Program-made: the position numbers and the translations under genes
The notes under the pieces: generated by a model
Told to the model about the DNA's origin: nothing
What the model saw: only the letters and a program-made list of their open reading frames with translations
The model's database searches: none
NCBI RefSeq assembly: GCF_003217215.1
Contig: NZ_QJTD01000001.1
Span: 62,001-126,000, forward strand
DNA from: Winogradskyella epiphytica
Lineage (GTDB): Bacteria > Bacteroidota > Bacteroidia > Flavobacteriales > Flavobacteriaceae
Direction of reading: 5' to 3'
Length of the DNA stretch: 64,000 nt
Shown: in pieces, positions 16,025 to 24,788 of the stretch
Numbering within the stretch: the first letter of the stretch is position 1
How the letters are laid out: every line of letters begins with the position of its first letter

Positions 16025-16050
16025 ACCTTTTTACTATTTAAAAGGTTTTA
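16023..16050. terminator. Bidirectional hairpin between converging genes
   Basis: AAACCTTTT and AAAAGGTTT arms around a 7-9-nt loop, overlapping the 3' end of the CoA-transferase gene and starting at the HAD stop codon. A- and T-tracts on both sides. Confidence 0.55.
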
Positions 16051-17303
16051 AAAAATGCTCTTTCAATATCCTCTCTGTGATCGGGATGAGCAATTTCTAC
16101 TAAAGCTTTTACGCGATTCTTAATTGTTTTTCCATAAAGGTTGGCAATACCGTATTCTGTAACCACATAATGTACATGTGCCCTTGTCGTAACCACACCT
16201 GCTCCAGGTTTTAAGGTTGAGACTATTCTGCTTATGCCGTGTCTAGTTATTGATGGTAAGGCAATAATAGCTTTTCCACCCTCACTCAATGAAGCTCCAC
16301 GAATAAAGTCCATTTGTCCGCCAACACCAGAATACATACTCGAACCTATAGAATCTGCACAAATCTGACCTGTTAGATCGACTTCAATGGCAGAATTTAT
16401 AGCAACCATTTTAGGGTTTAACTTAATATAGGCCGTGTTATTAGTATAATTTGAAGCTCTCATTTCTACAAATGGATTGTCATCTACATAATCATATAAA
16501 CGTTTTGATCCCATTAAAAATGTAGTGAGGGCACGTCCGCGATTGATCTTTTTGTAATTACCATTGATCACATCATTCAGAATGAGATCGATTACACCAT
16601 CGGAGAACATTTCAGTATGTAAGCCTAAATCTTTATGATTAGTTAAACGCGTTAATACGGCATTCGGAATAGAGCCAATCCCCATTTGCAGCGTACTTCT
16701 GTCTTCAATTAAACTCGCTACATAGTCTCCAATTTTAGCCTCTATATCATTAGGTTCAGCCATCTTATAAATAGGAAGTTCTTCATCCGATTCTACAAAA
16801 AAATCAATTTCAGACACATGAATTATCCCTGCTCCATGAGTCCTTGGCATTTGAGGATTCACTTGAGCGATTACCGTCTTTGCATTATCAATCGCAGCTA
16901 AAGTCGCTTCTACCGAAACCCCTAAAGAACAATAACCATGTCTATCTGGTACAGACACCTGAATTAGAACGACATCAAGATTCACAATTCCTTGCTTAAA
17001 AAGACGAGGGAGTTCACTTAAAAACACTGGTGTATAAGACCCATTACCCGCTTTTAACGTATGTCTCACATTTTTCCCAATAAAAAAGGAGTTCACATGA
17101 AAGCTATCTCTTAATTCTGGATTTGCATAAGGTGCCTCTCCTTCGGTATGTAAATGGCATACTTCAACATTTCTTAATTCCTCATGCCGTGCTGACATAG
17201 CCTTTATTAAAGCTTGAGGTGCTGCTGCAGCCGCCTGAATATAGACTCGATCGTTAGATTTTACTACTTTTAATGCGTTTTCCGCGCTCACGGTTTTATA
17301 CAT
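16038..17303 (-). CDS. Acetyl-CoA hydrolase/CoA-transferase family protein
   Basis: 421 residues matching the class of 4-hydroxybutyrate or acetate CoA-transferases: GIGSIPNAV in the middle, LHTEMFSDGVIDL, and GGQMDFIRGASLSEGGKAI near residue 325. It would move CoA between acyl-CoA and a carboxylic acid, possibly recycling acetate or succinate; the exact pair cannot be read from sequence. Single gene on the minus strand, divergent from map. Confidence 0.88.
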   Translation of the reverse strand: MYKTVSAENALKVVKSNDRVYIQAAAAAPQALIKAMSARHEELRNVEVCHLHTEGEAPYANPELRDSFHVNSFFIGKNVRHTLKAGNGSYTPVFLSELPRLFKQGIVNLDVVLIQVSVPDRHGYCSLGVSVEATLAAIDNAKTVIAQVNPQMPRTHGAGIIHVSEIDFFVESDEELPIYKMAEPNDIEAKIGDYVASLIEDRSTLQMGIGSIPNAVLTRLTNHKDLGLHTEMFSDGVIDLILNDVINGNYKKINRGRALTTFLMGSKRLYDYVDDNPFVEMRASNYTNNTAYIKLNPKMVAINSAIEVDLTGQICADSIGSSMYSGVGGQMDFIRGASLSEGGKAIIALPSITRHGISRIVSTLKPGAGVVTTRAHVHYVVTEYGIANLYGKTIKNRVKALVEIAHPDHREDIERAFFKTF

Positions 17304-17399
17304 GGTTATTTCGTTTAGAAAGGCAAAGTTATAATAGATATCTCAGTTAAAAACTGTCATTTGTCATGCTTTGAAGAAATTTTAAAATATATAATTACC

Positions 17400-17407
17400 T
17401 ATCTTTG
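17400..17407 (+). promoter_or_regulatory. -7 promoter box TATCTTTG for map
   Basis: Perfect TAnnTTTG match 20 bases upstream of the ATG at 17428. A TTTG at 17370-17373 is 26 nt away, longer than usual. Confidence 0.5.
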
Positions 17408-17427
17408 CCAATCAACAATTTTGAATC

Positions 17428-18246
17428 ATGATTATAGTAAAAACAGCAGAAGAAATTGAGTTAATGCGTCAAAGTGCGCTCATCGTGTCTAAAACCTTAG
17501 GGATGTTGGCTAAAGAGATTAAAGAAGGGGTTACCACCAACCATTTAGATGCTTTAGCTGAAGAATTTATACGAGACCATGGCGCTGTACCAGGTTTTAA
17601 AGGACTTTATGACTGCCCTTCTACCCTATTATGTAGTGTAAACGAAGCAGTAGTTCATGGATTACCAACCGATATCCCATTAAAAGATGGTGATATTGTA
17701 TCTGTTGATTGCGGTGCTTTAATGAATGAATTTTACGGTGATCATGCTTATACTTTTGAAATTGGTAATGTAGATGAAGAGACTAAAAAATTAATTCGTA
17801 TTACTAAAGAATCACTTTACATTGGTATTGAACAACTGAAAGTTGGCAATCGTGTTGGTGATGTTGGTTTTGCTATTCAACAATATTGTGAAGCCGAAGG
17901 TTATGGTGTAGTTAGAGAATTAGTCGGTCATGGAATTGGAAGAAAAATGCACGAAGATCCTGAAATGCCAAACTACGGAAAACGTGGACGTGGTAAAAAG
18001 TTTATCGAAGGTATGGTGGTTGCCATTGAACCTATGATCAATTTAGGAACTCATAAAGTGAAACAATTAAGCGATGGCTGGACGATTGTAACCCAAGACG
18101 GAAAGCCAAGTGTACATTTTGAACATGATGTTGCGATTGTAGAGGGTAAACCTGAGATTCTTTCAACCTTTGCTTATGTGCATGAAGCTTTAGGTATTGT
18201 TTCGGATGAGGAGGATGCTTTTCGTAAAGTGCCTTTAGTTATTTAG
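17428..18246 (+). CDS. map: Methionine aminopeptidase, type I
   Basis: 272 residues. Removes initiator methionine from nascent proteins. Metal-binding segments are all present: VDCGALMNEFYGDHAYTF (two Asp), GHGIGRKMHEDP (His), AIEPMI (Glu) and HFEHDVAI (Glu). It lacks an N-terminal zinc-finger extension, as in E. coli, and has a few extra C-terminal residues. The gene is followed within 7 bases by the CACAGAG repeat array of the GxxExxY unit. Confidence 0.97.
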   Translation: MIIVKTAEEIELMRQSALIVSKTLGMLAKEIKEGVTTNHLDALAEEFIRDHGAVPGFKGLYDCPSTLLCSVNEAVVHGLPTDIPLKDGDIVSVDCGALMNEFYGDHAYTFEIGNVDEETKKLIRITKESLYIGIEQLKVGNRVGDVGFAIQQYCEAEGYGVVRELVGHGIGRKMHEDPEMPNYGKRGRGKKFIEGMVVAIEPMINLGTHKVKQLSDGWTIVTQDGKPSVHFEHDVAIVEGKPEILSTFAYVHEALGIVSDEEDAFRKVPLVI

Positions 18247-18252
18247 CTATTT

Positions 18253-18290
18253 CACAGAGCATCACAGAGTTTTCGCGGAGATTCACAGCG
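18253..18290 (+). repeat. Left repeat array of the GxxExxY unit
   Basis: Four 7-nt units start at 18253 (CACAGAG), 18263 (CACAGAG), 18274 (CGCGGAG) and 18284 (CACAGCG), a 10-11-nt period close to one helical turn. They mirror the array at 18698-18734 in inverted orientation, so the two frame the ORF between them. Visible directly in the sequence. Confidence 0.85.
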
Positions 18291-18313
18291 TCTTTTTTGA
18301 ATCCTTTTAAGAT

Positions 18314-18694
18314 ATGAATTATAATAAGATAACAGAGAATATCATTGGAGCTGCTATCGAAGTACACAAAGCATTAGGTCCTGGTTTGTTAGAGTCGGCT
18401 TATCAGAAATGTTTGTTTTATGAATTAGATTCATTAGGATACTCGATTAAAAAAGAAATCACTCTACCAATAACTTATAAGCAGTTAACATTAGATCATG
18501 GATATCGAATTGATTTACTTGTTGAAAATAAAATTGTTATTGAATTAAAGAATGTTGAAAAGTTCACAGATGTCCACACTGCTCAAATATTGACATATAT
18601 GAAGTTAGGAAATTACCCTATAGGTTTATTATTTAATTTTAATACTAAACTTTTGAAAAATGGAATTAAAAGGTTTATAAACACATCAGAATAA
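18314..18694 (+). CDS. GxxExxY protein (PD-(D/E)XK nuclease-like fold)
   Basis: 126 residues. The namesake motif is Gly24-x-x-Glu27-x-x-Tyr30 in GPGLLESAY. Further on, Asp67 (YRIDLLV), Glu77-x-Lys79 (VIELK) and Gln91 in HTAQILTYMKL reproduce the order of a PD-(D/E)XK nuclease core, so a metal-dependent nuclease-like fold is plausible. No cellular role is established for the family that I know of. The ORF fills the space between two inverted arrays of short repeats, and the unit sits in the gap between map and a methyltransferase gene. It looks like a self-contained inserted cassette. Confidence 0.85.
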   Translation: MNYNKITENIIGAAIEVHKALGPGLLESAYQKCLFYELDSLGYSIKKEITLPITYKQLTLDHGYRIDLLVENKIVIELKNVEKFTDVHTAQILTYMKLGNYPIGLLFNFNTKLLKNGIKRFINTSE

Positions 18695-18697
18695 GCG

Positions 18698-18734
18698 CTC
18701 CGTGATTCTCTGTGTGCCTTTGTGCATCTCTGAG
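18698..18734 (+). repeat. Right repeat array of the GxxExxY unit
   Basis: Units CTCCGTG (18698), CTCTGTG (18708), CTTTGTG (18718) and CTCTGAG (18728) occur at an exact 10-nt period, starting three bases after the ORF stop. On the minus strand they read CACGGAG, CACAGAG, CACAAAG and CTCAGAG, i.e. the inverted counterpart of 18253-18290. The next gene starts 8 bases later. Confidence 0.85.
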
Positions 18735-18742
18735 TAATAACA

Positions 18743-19507
18743 ATGAAAAAACTCTTTAAATTTATTCTCAACACCATCCCAAGACCGCTATTAATCAGGC
18801 TAAGCTACATCGCACGCCCTATTCTAGCCTTCTTTTTAAAAGGTGATTCATTTACAGACCCTATTGATGGTAAAAGTTTTAAAACCTTTTTACCTTATGG
18901 CTACGGCAATCAAAGGAATAACGTTCTATCGCCTTCAACATTAAGCTTAGAGCGTCATAGATTATTATGGTTGTATCTTTCTAATTCCACAGATTTCTTT
19001 ACTGCTCAAAAGAAAGTTCTTCATTTCGCTCCAGAACAATGTTTCTTAAAACGATTTAGAAGTTTAAAAAACATAGACTATACTACGACCGACTTACTAT
19101 CACCTATTGCTGATGTGAAAGCGGATATCTGCGACCTTCCCTTTGAAGACAATAGCTATGATATTATTCTTTGCAATCATGTCTTAGAACATATCCCTGA
19201 CGATACTAAGGCGATGCAAGAGCTATACCGAGTGATGAAACCTGGAGGCTATGGAATTTTTCAGATTCCACAAGATATGAATCGTGCCGAAACTTTTGAA
19301 GATAATAGCATTACAGACAAAGCCGAACGCGCTAAAATATTCGGGCAATATGACCATGTTCGCGTGTATGGACGTGATTATTTTGATAAGCTGAGACGTA
19401 TGGGTTTTAAAGTGGAAGAAGTCGATTACACCACTACTCTTTCCGATGAAGAAATTGAAAAATACTGCTTAGCCAAGGGAGAAATTATCCCCGTGGTTTA
19501 TAAATAA
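18743..19507 (+). CDS. Class I SAM-dependent methyltransferase
   Basis: 254 residues. The SAM fold is seen as VLHFAPEQ (motif I, degenerate: FAPE in place of the glycine-rich loop), DICDLPFEDNSYDIILCNHVLEHIPDD (motifs II-III) and LYRVMKPGG. A hydrophobic, basic N-terminus (1-35) might contact membrane. Acceptor unknown. The degenerate glycine loop is typical of a subgroup annotated only as methyltransferase. Its start codon lies 8 bases beyond the GxxExxY repeat array. Confidence 0.8.
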   Translation: MKKLFKFILNTIPRPLLIRLSYIARPILAFFLKGDSFTDPIDGKSFKTFLPYGYGNQRNNVLSPSTLSLERHRLLWLYLSNSTDFFTAQKKVLHFAPEQCFLKRFRSLKNIDYTTTDLLSPIADVKADICDLPFEDNSYDIILCNHVLEHIPDDTKAMQELYRVMKPGGYGIFQIPQDMNRAETFEDNSITDKAERAKIFGQYDHVRVYGRDYFDKLRRMGFKVEEVDYTTTLSDEEIEKYCLAKGEIIPVVYK

Positions 19508-19520
19508 TATATCAAACAAA

Positions 19521-19892
19521 ATGACTCAACAAATTATATTAGCCACAGCTGCACTTTTCGGAATGTTAGCTGTCATATTTGGTGCTTTTGGCGCACATGC
19601 TTTGAAGAAAATATTATCAGCGGATCAGTTAAACAGTTTCGAAGTTGGTGTTAAATATCAAATGTATCACGCCATTATATTACTGATTTTAGGATTCAAT
19701 TCCACTCAAATAAGTACGGCAACCTATTGGTGTTTTACTATGGGCATTATACTATTCTCTTTCAGTATTTATGGCTTAGTTTTATCTGATGCTAAAGGAA
19801 AGAAACTCAAATTCTTAGGGCCTATTACGCCAATCGGTGGACTGCTATTGGTTATAGGTTGGTTGCTATTAATTATTAATGCCTTCAGTTAG
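19521..19892 (+). CDS. DUF423 family membrane protein
   Basis: 123 residues with four predicted membrane helices and the family signature FGAFGAHALKK near residue 22. Small inner-membrane protein related to YgdD; function unknown. It follows the methyltransferase after 13 bases, probably one transcript. Confidence 0.88.
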   Translation: MTQQIILATAALFGMLAVIFGAFGAHALKKILSADQLNSFEVGVKYQMYHAIILLILGFNSTQISTATYWCFTMGIILFSFSIYGLVLSDAKGKKLKFLGPITPIGGLLLVIGWLLLIINAFS

Positions 19893-19921
19893 TACAGCAC
19901 GCTTAGCGATTCTACAATCGT

Positions 19922-20899
19922 TTATTCAGGAAATCCATTAAAGCTCATTGTCTCTAATGCTTTACTTTCATTTTCAAAGATGATATAGACCTTCAATTCA
20001 GGATGCGATTCTAAAAAAGCTGACATTTTCTCAATACCCATAGCCTGAAATGCTGTAGCATAACCATCAGCCGTCATACAATCTTTAGCAATAACAGAAA
20101 CACTTAGAATATTGGTTTTACTCGGATATCCCGTTTTTGTATTGATAATATGCGCATAACGATTGCCATTTTCGTCAACCTTAAACTTTCGATACGTCCC
20201 TGAAGTCGCCATACTTTCATCATTTAGATGGACTACCTTAGAATAGGTTTGCTCACCATCAAAATTAGGGTCATCAATTCCAACGGTCCAAGACGTATTC
20301 TTTTCAACATTTATCCCTTTAACTCGTATCTCACCTCCAATATCTACCAAATAATCATTAATATTTTTAGCTTCCAGGAACTCCGCAATTACATCTACAC
20401 CATAGCCTTTAGCTATAGCGTTAAGATCTAAAAACGACCCCTTATTTTTTATGATTTTTCCATCTTTAAGCCCCATTCTATTGAGCCCAACCCATTTCAT
20501 AAGACTATCGATTGCCGTACTATCGATATTGGTGATTTTTCCTTCTGGTCCAAAATCCCATGCGTTTACAACTGCGCCAATGGTAGGATCAAAAGCACCT
20601 TCAGTAGTTCTGTAAATTAACTTTGCTTTATTAAAAACACGTTTAAAATGTTCATCTACCATAATGTCTTCACCTTTATTAATCCTTGATATTTTTGACG
20701 AAGGAATATAGGTAGACATGGATTCGTTCACCACGTTAAAAAGGCTATCAAATTGCATTTGATAATCTGCATTATCTTGAGAATGGTATTGAATATTATA
20801 AGCGGTACCAAAAACCGGACCTGATAATTTAATATTTTTTGGCTCTTGCTTACATGAAACAAGACTGAAAATTAAAAATAGAAAAGCAATTTTTCTCAT
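19922..20899 (-). CDS. apbE: FAD:protein FMN transferase, lipoprotein
   Basis: 325 residues starting at MRKIAFLFLIFSLVSCKQ, a lipoprotein signal with Cys17; an ATG 33 bases upstream adds an implausible N-terminus. ApbE moves FMN from FAD to Thr/Ser in exported or membrane proteins. Motifs seen: FGTAYNI, GAFDPTIGAVVNAWDFGP, DLNAIAKGYGVD, DIGGEIRVKG and MATSGTYRKF, with MTADGYATAFQAMG near the end. Likely targets are NqrB and NqrC, whose genes lie 6-7 kb away on the same strand. Preceded by a small conserved gene. Confidence 0.93.
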   Translation of the reverse strand: MRKIAFLFLIFSLVSCKQEPKNIKLSGPVFGTAYNIQYHSQDNADYQMQFDSLFNVVNESMSTYIPSSKISRINKGEDIMVDEHFKRVFNKAKLIYRTTEGAFDPTIGAVVNAWDFGPEGKITNIDSTAIDSLMKWVGLNRMGLKDGKIIKNKGSFLDLNAIAKGYGVDVIAEFLEAKNINDYLVDIGGEIRVKGINVEKNTSWTVGIDDPNFDGEQTYSKVVHLNDESMATSGTYRKFKVDENGNRYAHIINTKTGYPSKTNILSVSVIAKDCMTADGYATAFQAMGIEKMSAFLESHPELKVYIIFENESKALETMSFNGFPE

Positions 20900-20951
20900 A
20901 TAAATTTTGATTTGAAGCTGAATGGAGTTCATCTAAAATTTCAATATTGAA

Positions 20952-21329
20952 TTAATTCAAATGCATATCAATGACTTGAATACCGTTGTATTCTATAAGG
21001 TACTCTTCGTTTAAATAAACAGGTAAACCTTCACCTTTAGGATTTCCTAAACCGACTCCTGCATATAATACTTTAGCGTCTTTTTCGTAAGCATGTTTCT
21101 TAAATGTTTCCATCCAAACCACATCATAGTTATTAGGGTTTTCAGGAAGAATAACAGCTCTAACGATCACGAAGTAATACTGACTGTTTTTATCAATGCA
21201 AACAAACTGTGGATGTCTTTTAAGTTTACTATTTATAGCTACAAATTCAAAACCACGAGATTCGAGATCTTTGCCCACATGATTCATGGCGAGGTTGTGA
21301 AGTTCTTGAGGTGTTAGTGCTTTACTCAT
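20952..21329 (-). CDS. Conserved flavobacterial protein next to apbE
   Basis: 125 residues from the ATG at 21329; upstream in-frame Met at 21398 adds a tail that does not look native. A soluble alpha/beta protein with segments HPQFVCIDKNSQYYFVIVRA and VGLGNPKGEGLPVYLNEEYLI. Homologues beside apbE are sometimes labelled NqrF, but there is no ferredoxin, FAD or NADH motif here, so that label is wrong. It lies 52 bases upstream of apbE and probably shares its transcript, hence perhaps a helper in flavinylation or Na+-NQR assembly (inference). Confidence 0.7.
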   Translation of the reverse strand: MSKALTPQELHNLAMNHVGKDLESRGFEFVAINSKLKRHPQFVCIDKNSQYYFVIVRAVILPENPNNYDVVWMETFKKHAYEKDAKVLYAGVGLGNPKGEGLPVYLNEEYLIEYNGIQVIDMHLN

Positions 21330-21547
21330 ATTAACTTCCCTAAGTAATGGGAATCCTTTTAATTTCCGCAACAGCGGTAAAATTCTTGATTGCAGCAAAG
21401 ATAAATTAATGCCTCATAAAAATAGAATTTCATATATAGAAAAGTAGAAAACCTGGGAATTGTTTATTATTCTTCGTTTCCATGTCTTTACCACTTAAGG
21501 GAGAAAAACAGATTCTTTACACCGCCCATTAACCCGTACAAATTACC

Positions 21548-21555
21548 TAAATTTG
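21548..21555 (+). promoter_or_regulatory. -7 promoter box TAAATTTG upstream of the AAA ATPase
   Basis: Perfect TAnnTTTG match about 100 bases upstream of the ATG at 21656, which would leave a leader of roughly 95 nt. Confidence 0.4.
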
Positions 21556-21655
21556 AAGTGGATTTAAATGTTCAAAATAGAGAAATTTTAAAATGTATAA
21601 TAAATGAATTGTGAATTAACAGACGTCAAGAACAAACCATTAGCAATTAGACATT

Positions 21656-22681
21656 ATGGCCTACCACAGCACTACAACTAGTATAAAGAATAAAGTAATT
21701 CCTCTCGAAGAACTCCATTTAAGCAGAGAGGTTCGTGTGAGAATCAATCAACTTATTGAAGAATTCACCTATAAAGATGCCCTCAACAAACTTGAAATTC
21801 CTGTTGACAATAAGATTTTATTATATGGACATACCGGTTGCGGAAAAACAGCAACAGCGAGTGCTATTGGATTTGCATTGAATAAAAAAGTCATAACCAT
21901 CAACTTAGCAGGATTTGTCTCATCACGTTTAGGTGAAACCGCAAAAAACCTTGCAGAAATATTTAAGAAAGCCTCTAGCGATAAAGCTATTGTGTTTATT
22001 GATGAATTCGATTTTATAGGTAAGCTACGCGATTACGATCAGGTAGATTCAGGAGAAATGAAGCGCTTGGTTAATGCCTTAATTCAACAGATTGATCATT
22101 TATCAGACGACACCTTATTAATTTGTGCTACCAATCATATTGAAATTATTGACACGGCCCTGTTGAGACGATTTCAAATAAGACTGACTTATGAACTGCC
22201 TTCGAAAGAACAACTCGATACTTATTATGATGATATACTTTCTAAATTTCCTGAATCTATAAATACTATAGATAGACATTACGGAATCTCTTACGCGGAA
22301 GCAAAGGATATCACCTTTCAGCAAATCAAAGGCAAGGTCATCAATTTAGAAAAACAGAGAAAACATCTAGTTTTTACTTATGGCGAATTGACCTCAAAAG
22401 ATTATGCCTCCCTGATTTCAAAAGGTACTAAAGATGTATTGCCTGGTTACAAATTAATCGATTTAAACATAAATCCATCTTCACAGGATAACAAAACGAT
22501 TCAAGCCTCAGCTAAAAAGACTAGAGCAGATACAGACCAAATTGAAGGTGTTGTTTTTGAACTATCGGGTGCCGAATTGGTTCAAACAGATAAACGTGAA
22601 CAATTTAATTATAAACGCGTCTTAGAAACAACAACATCTGGAAAAGAGGTATGGGTTTATGTAGATCATAATTCATTTTAA
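21656..22681 (+). CDS. AAA+ family ATPase
   Basis: 341 residues. Walker A GHTGCGKT (58-65), Walker B IVFIDEFD (112-119), sensor ICATN and an arginine-finger-like ALLRRFQIRL define a classical AAA+ module like those of FtsH/Cdc48 relatives. The N-terminal 50 residues and the C-terminal ~120 have no domain I recognise; no protease domain or membrane helix is present. It ends 1 base before the next ORF (YggS), suggesting coupling. Partner and substrate unknown. Confidence 0.8.
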   Translation: MAYHSTTTSIKNKVIPLEELHLSREVRVRINQLIEEFTYKDALNKLEIPVDNKILLYGHTGCGKTATASAIGFALNKKVITINLAGFVSSRLGETAKNLAEIFKKASSDKAIVFIDEFDFIGKLRDYDQVDSGEMKRLVNALIQQIDHLSDDTLLICATNHIEIIDTALLRRFQIRLTYELPSKEQLDTYYDDILSKFPESINTIDRHYGISYAEAKDITFQQIKGKVINLEKQRKHLVFTYGELTSKDYASLISKGTKDVLPGYKLIDLNINPSSQDNKTIQASAKKTRADTDQIEGVVFELSGAELVQTDKREQFNYKRVLETTTSGKEVWVYVDHNSF

Positions 22682-22682
22682 A

Positions 22683-23405
22683 ATGGAAGCATCTATGATA
22701 GATAACCTAAACCATATTCTTATAAGAATTGAAAACGCTTGTAAAAAGGCACATCGAGACCCAAAGGAAGTCAGACTGCTTATGGCTACAAAAACCGTAT
22801 CAGCAGATCATATAAAGCTTGCTATTAATCATAACCAACGGTTAATAGGAGAGAATAAAGTTCAAGAAATCAAAGAAAAATACGAGGCCTTAAAAAGCAT
22901 CAAACATGAAAAACACTTTATAGGCCATCTTCAGACGAATAAAGTCAAAGAGTTGATAAGATATGATGTAGACTGCATACAGTCATTAGACCGACTCAAA
23001 TTGGCTTATAAGCTACAAAACCGATTGGATTATGAAGATAAAACAATGGATGCCTATTTACAATTTAACACATCTTACGAGAACAGTAAATTTGGAATGA
23101 ATCCAGAAAATGCTATTTCTTTTGCTAAGGAGATCCAACAATTGGATAGAATAAACATCAAAGGCTTGATGACTATTGGCCTATTTTCTGCTAAAGCTGA
23201 AAAAGTAAGAGCTTGTTTTAAATTGTTGAATCAAATTCAAACCCAACTTTTTGATCATGGGCATTCCGTTCATGATTTATCTATGGGTATGAGTGGCGAC
23301 TTAGAAATAACCATTGAGGAAGGATCTACTATGGTCAGAGTAGGTACCGCCATATTTGGTAAACGAGAATATCCTGATAGTTACTATTGGAATGAAGACC
23401 AATAA
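22683..23405 (+). CDS. YggS/PROSC-type pyridoxal-phosphate-binding protein
   Basis: 240 residues, family length. Predicted PLP lysine is Lys37 in MATKTVS; GENKVQE, HFIGHLQTNK and MGMSGDLEITIEEGSTMVRVGTAIFG are the conserved family blocks. The protein helps keep free pyridoxal phosphate in balance and has no known catalytic activity. ATG at 22683 keeps it one base from the preceding stop; Met5 at 22695 is an alternative start. Confidence 0.93.
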   Translation: MEASMIDNLNHILIRIENACKKAHRDPKEVRLLMATKTVSADHIKLAINHNQRLIGENKVQEIKEKYEALKSIKHEKHFIGHLQTNKVKELIRYDVDCIQSLDRLKLAYKLQNRLDYEDKTMDAYLQFNTSYENSKFGMNPENAISFAKEIQQLDRINIKGLMTIGLFSAKAEKVRACFKLLNQIQTQLFDHGHSVHDLSMGMSGDLEITIEEGSTMVRVGTAIFGKREYPDSYYWNEDQ

Positions 23406-23425
23406 TATCAGAAATTAAACCTAAT

Positions 23426-23456
23426 AAAAAAGCCGACGATTAATCGTCGGCTTTTT
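23426..23456. terminator. Strong bidirectional terminator between yggS and nqrF
   Basis: AGCCGACGATT and its reverse complement form a perfect 22-nt palindrome (23431-23452) flanked by an A-run and a T-run, so it can stop both converging transcripts. Confidence 0.88.
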
Positions 23457-23475
23457 TGTTTTATAATGTTTTGAA

Positions 23476-24783
23476 CTATCCACCAAAGTCATCAAATCTA
23501 ATGTGTTCATCCGGAATTCCGAAGTCTTCACCCATTTTCTGTACCGCTTGGTTCATTAACGGAGGTCCACAGAAATATAATTCGATATCTTCTGGAGTTT
23601 CATGATGATTTAAATAGTTTTCAATTACACAATTGTGAATGAATCCTACGAAACCGTCACCTGGTGCATCGATATTTTCTTTTACTTGCCAATTATCTTC
23701 CTCTAATGGCTCAGAAAGTGCCATATAGAATTTGAAGTTAGGGAAGTCTCTTTCCAATTCTTTAAAGTGATCGATATAGAATAACTCACGTTTTGAACGT
23801 CCACCATACCAATAAGTTACTTTTCTACCCGTTTTAATGGTTTTGAATAAGTGATATAAGTGCGAACGCATTGGAGCCATACCAGCACCACCACCAACGT
23901 ATAACATTTCACTTTCAGACTCGTTGATGAAGAATTCACCATAAGGTCCTGAAATTACCACTTTATCTCCAGGTTTTTGGTTGAAGATATACGAAGACGC
24001 AATTCCTGGATTTACATCCATCCAACCGTTCTTATTACGATCCCATGGCGGAGTTGCAATACGAACGTTAAGCATAATCTCACGTCCTTCTGCTGGGTAA
24101 GAGGCCATAGAATATGCACGCTCTGTAGTTTCGGTATTCTTCATGACTAATGGCCATAAATTAAATTTATCCCATTCCGCTTGAAACTTATCTGGAGTAT
24201 CATGCTCTTCTGGGTGAGCCGTAATATCTATTTCTGAATATTTAATTTCACATGGTGGAATTTCAATTTGAATATATCCACCAGCTTTGTAACCCATATC
24301 TTCAGGAATCTCAACAACGAATTCCTTAATAAATGATGCTACGTTATAGTTTCTTACAACCGTTGCTTCCCATTTCTTAATACCAAATACTTCCTCAGGA
24401 ATGGTGATTTCCATATCCTGTTTTACTTTTACCTGACAAGATAAACGAGCGCCTTCTTGTAACTCTCTTCTACTAAAGTGTGGCGTTTCTGTAGGTAGAG
24501 CTTCACCTCCACCAGAAAGAACGTGACATTCACACTGAATACATGTTCCACCTCCACCACAAGCAGATGGTAAAAATATTTTATTATTACCTAAAGTACT
24601 TAATAATGTATCTCCTGAACTTACTTCTAATTCTTTCTCACCATTTATAGTGATTTTAACTGGACCTGAAGGTGAAAGTTTTTGTTTCACTACCAGTAAA
24701 AGTGTTACCAATAATAAAGTAACTACTAAAAACGCGACAACTGTAGCAATGACGGTTCCTATTGTGCTTGCTGCTAATACCAT
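23476..24783 (-). CDS. nqrF: Na+-translocating NADH:quinone reductase subunit F
   Basis: 435 residues. One N-terminal membrane helix (about 6-30), a 2Fe-2S ferredoxin domain with cysteine pattern in [16 protein letters not shown], then a ferredoxin-reductase module with the FAD motif RAYSMASYP and the NADH site [13 protein letters not shown] and FCGPPLMN. It takes electrons from NADH and passes them to the flavins of the other subunits. Last gene of the nqr operon. Confidence 0.97.
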   Translation of the reverse strand: MVLAASTIGTVIATVVAFLVVTLLLVTLLLVVKQKLSPSGPVKITINGEKELEVSSGDTLLSTLGNNKIFLPSACGGGGTCIQCECHVLSGGGEALPTETPHFSRRELQEGARLSCQVKVKQDMEITIPEEVFGIKKWEATVVRNYNVASFIKEFVVEIPEDMGYKAGGYIQIEIPPCEIKYSEIDITAHPEEHDTPDKFQAEWDKFNLWPLVMKNTETTERAYSMASYPAEGREIMLNVRIATPPWDRNKNGWMDVNPGIASSYIFNQKPGDKVVISGPYGEFFINESESEMLYVGGGAGMAPMRSHLYHLFKTIKTGRKVTYWYGGRSKRELFYIDHFKELERDFPNFKFYMALSEPLEEDNWQVKENIDAPGDGFVGFIHNCVIENYLNHHETPEDIELYFCGPPLMNQAVQKMGEDFGIPDEHIRFDDFGG

Positions 24784-24788
24784 ACTAT

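Noticed and set aside
18253-18734. CRISPR-like reading of the short repeats around the GxxExxY gene
   Set aside because: Units are 7 nt with 3-4-nt gaps and inverted between the two sides, so there is no repeat-spacer structure, and no cas genes are present.
20952-21329. NqrF assignment for the small gene beside apbE
   Set aside because: No 2Fe-2S cysteine cluster, FAD or NADH motif; true nqrF is at 23476-24783.
6568-22681. Subtilase plus AAA ATPase as a possible defence pair
   Set aside because: Such pairs are adjacent in known cases; here they are 13 kb apart on opposite strands with housekeeping genes between.
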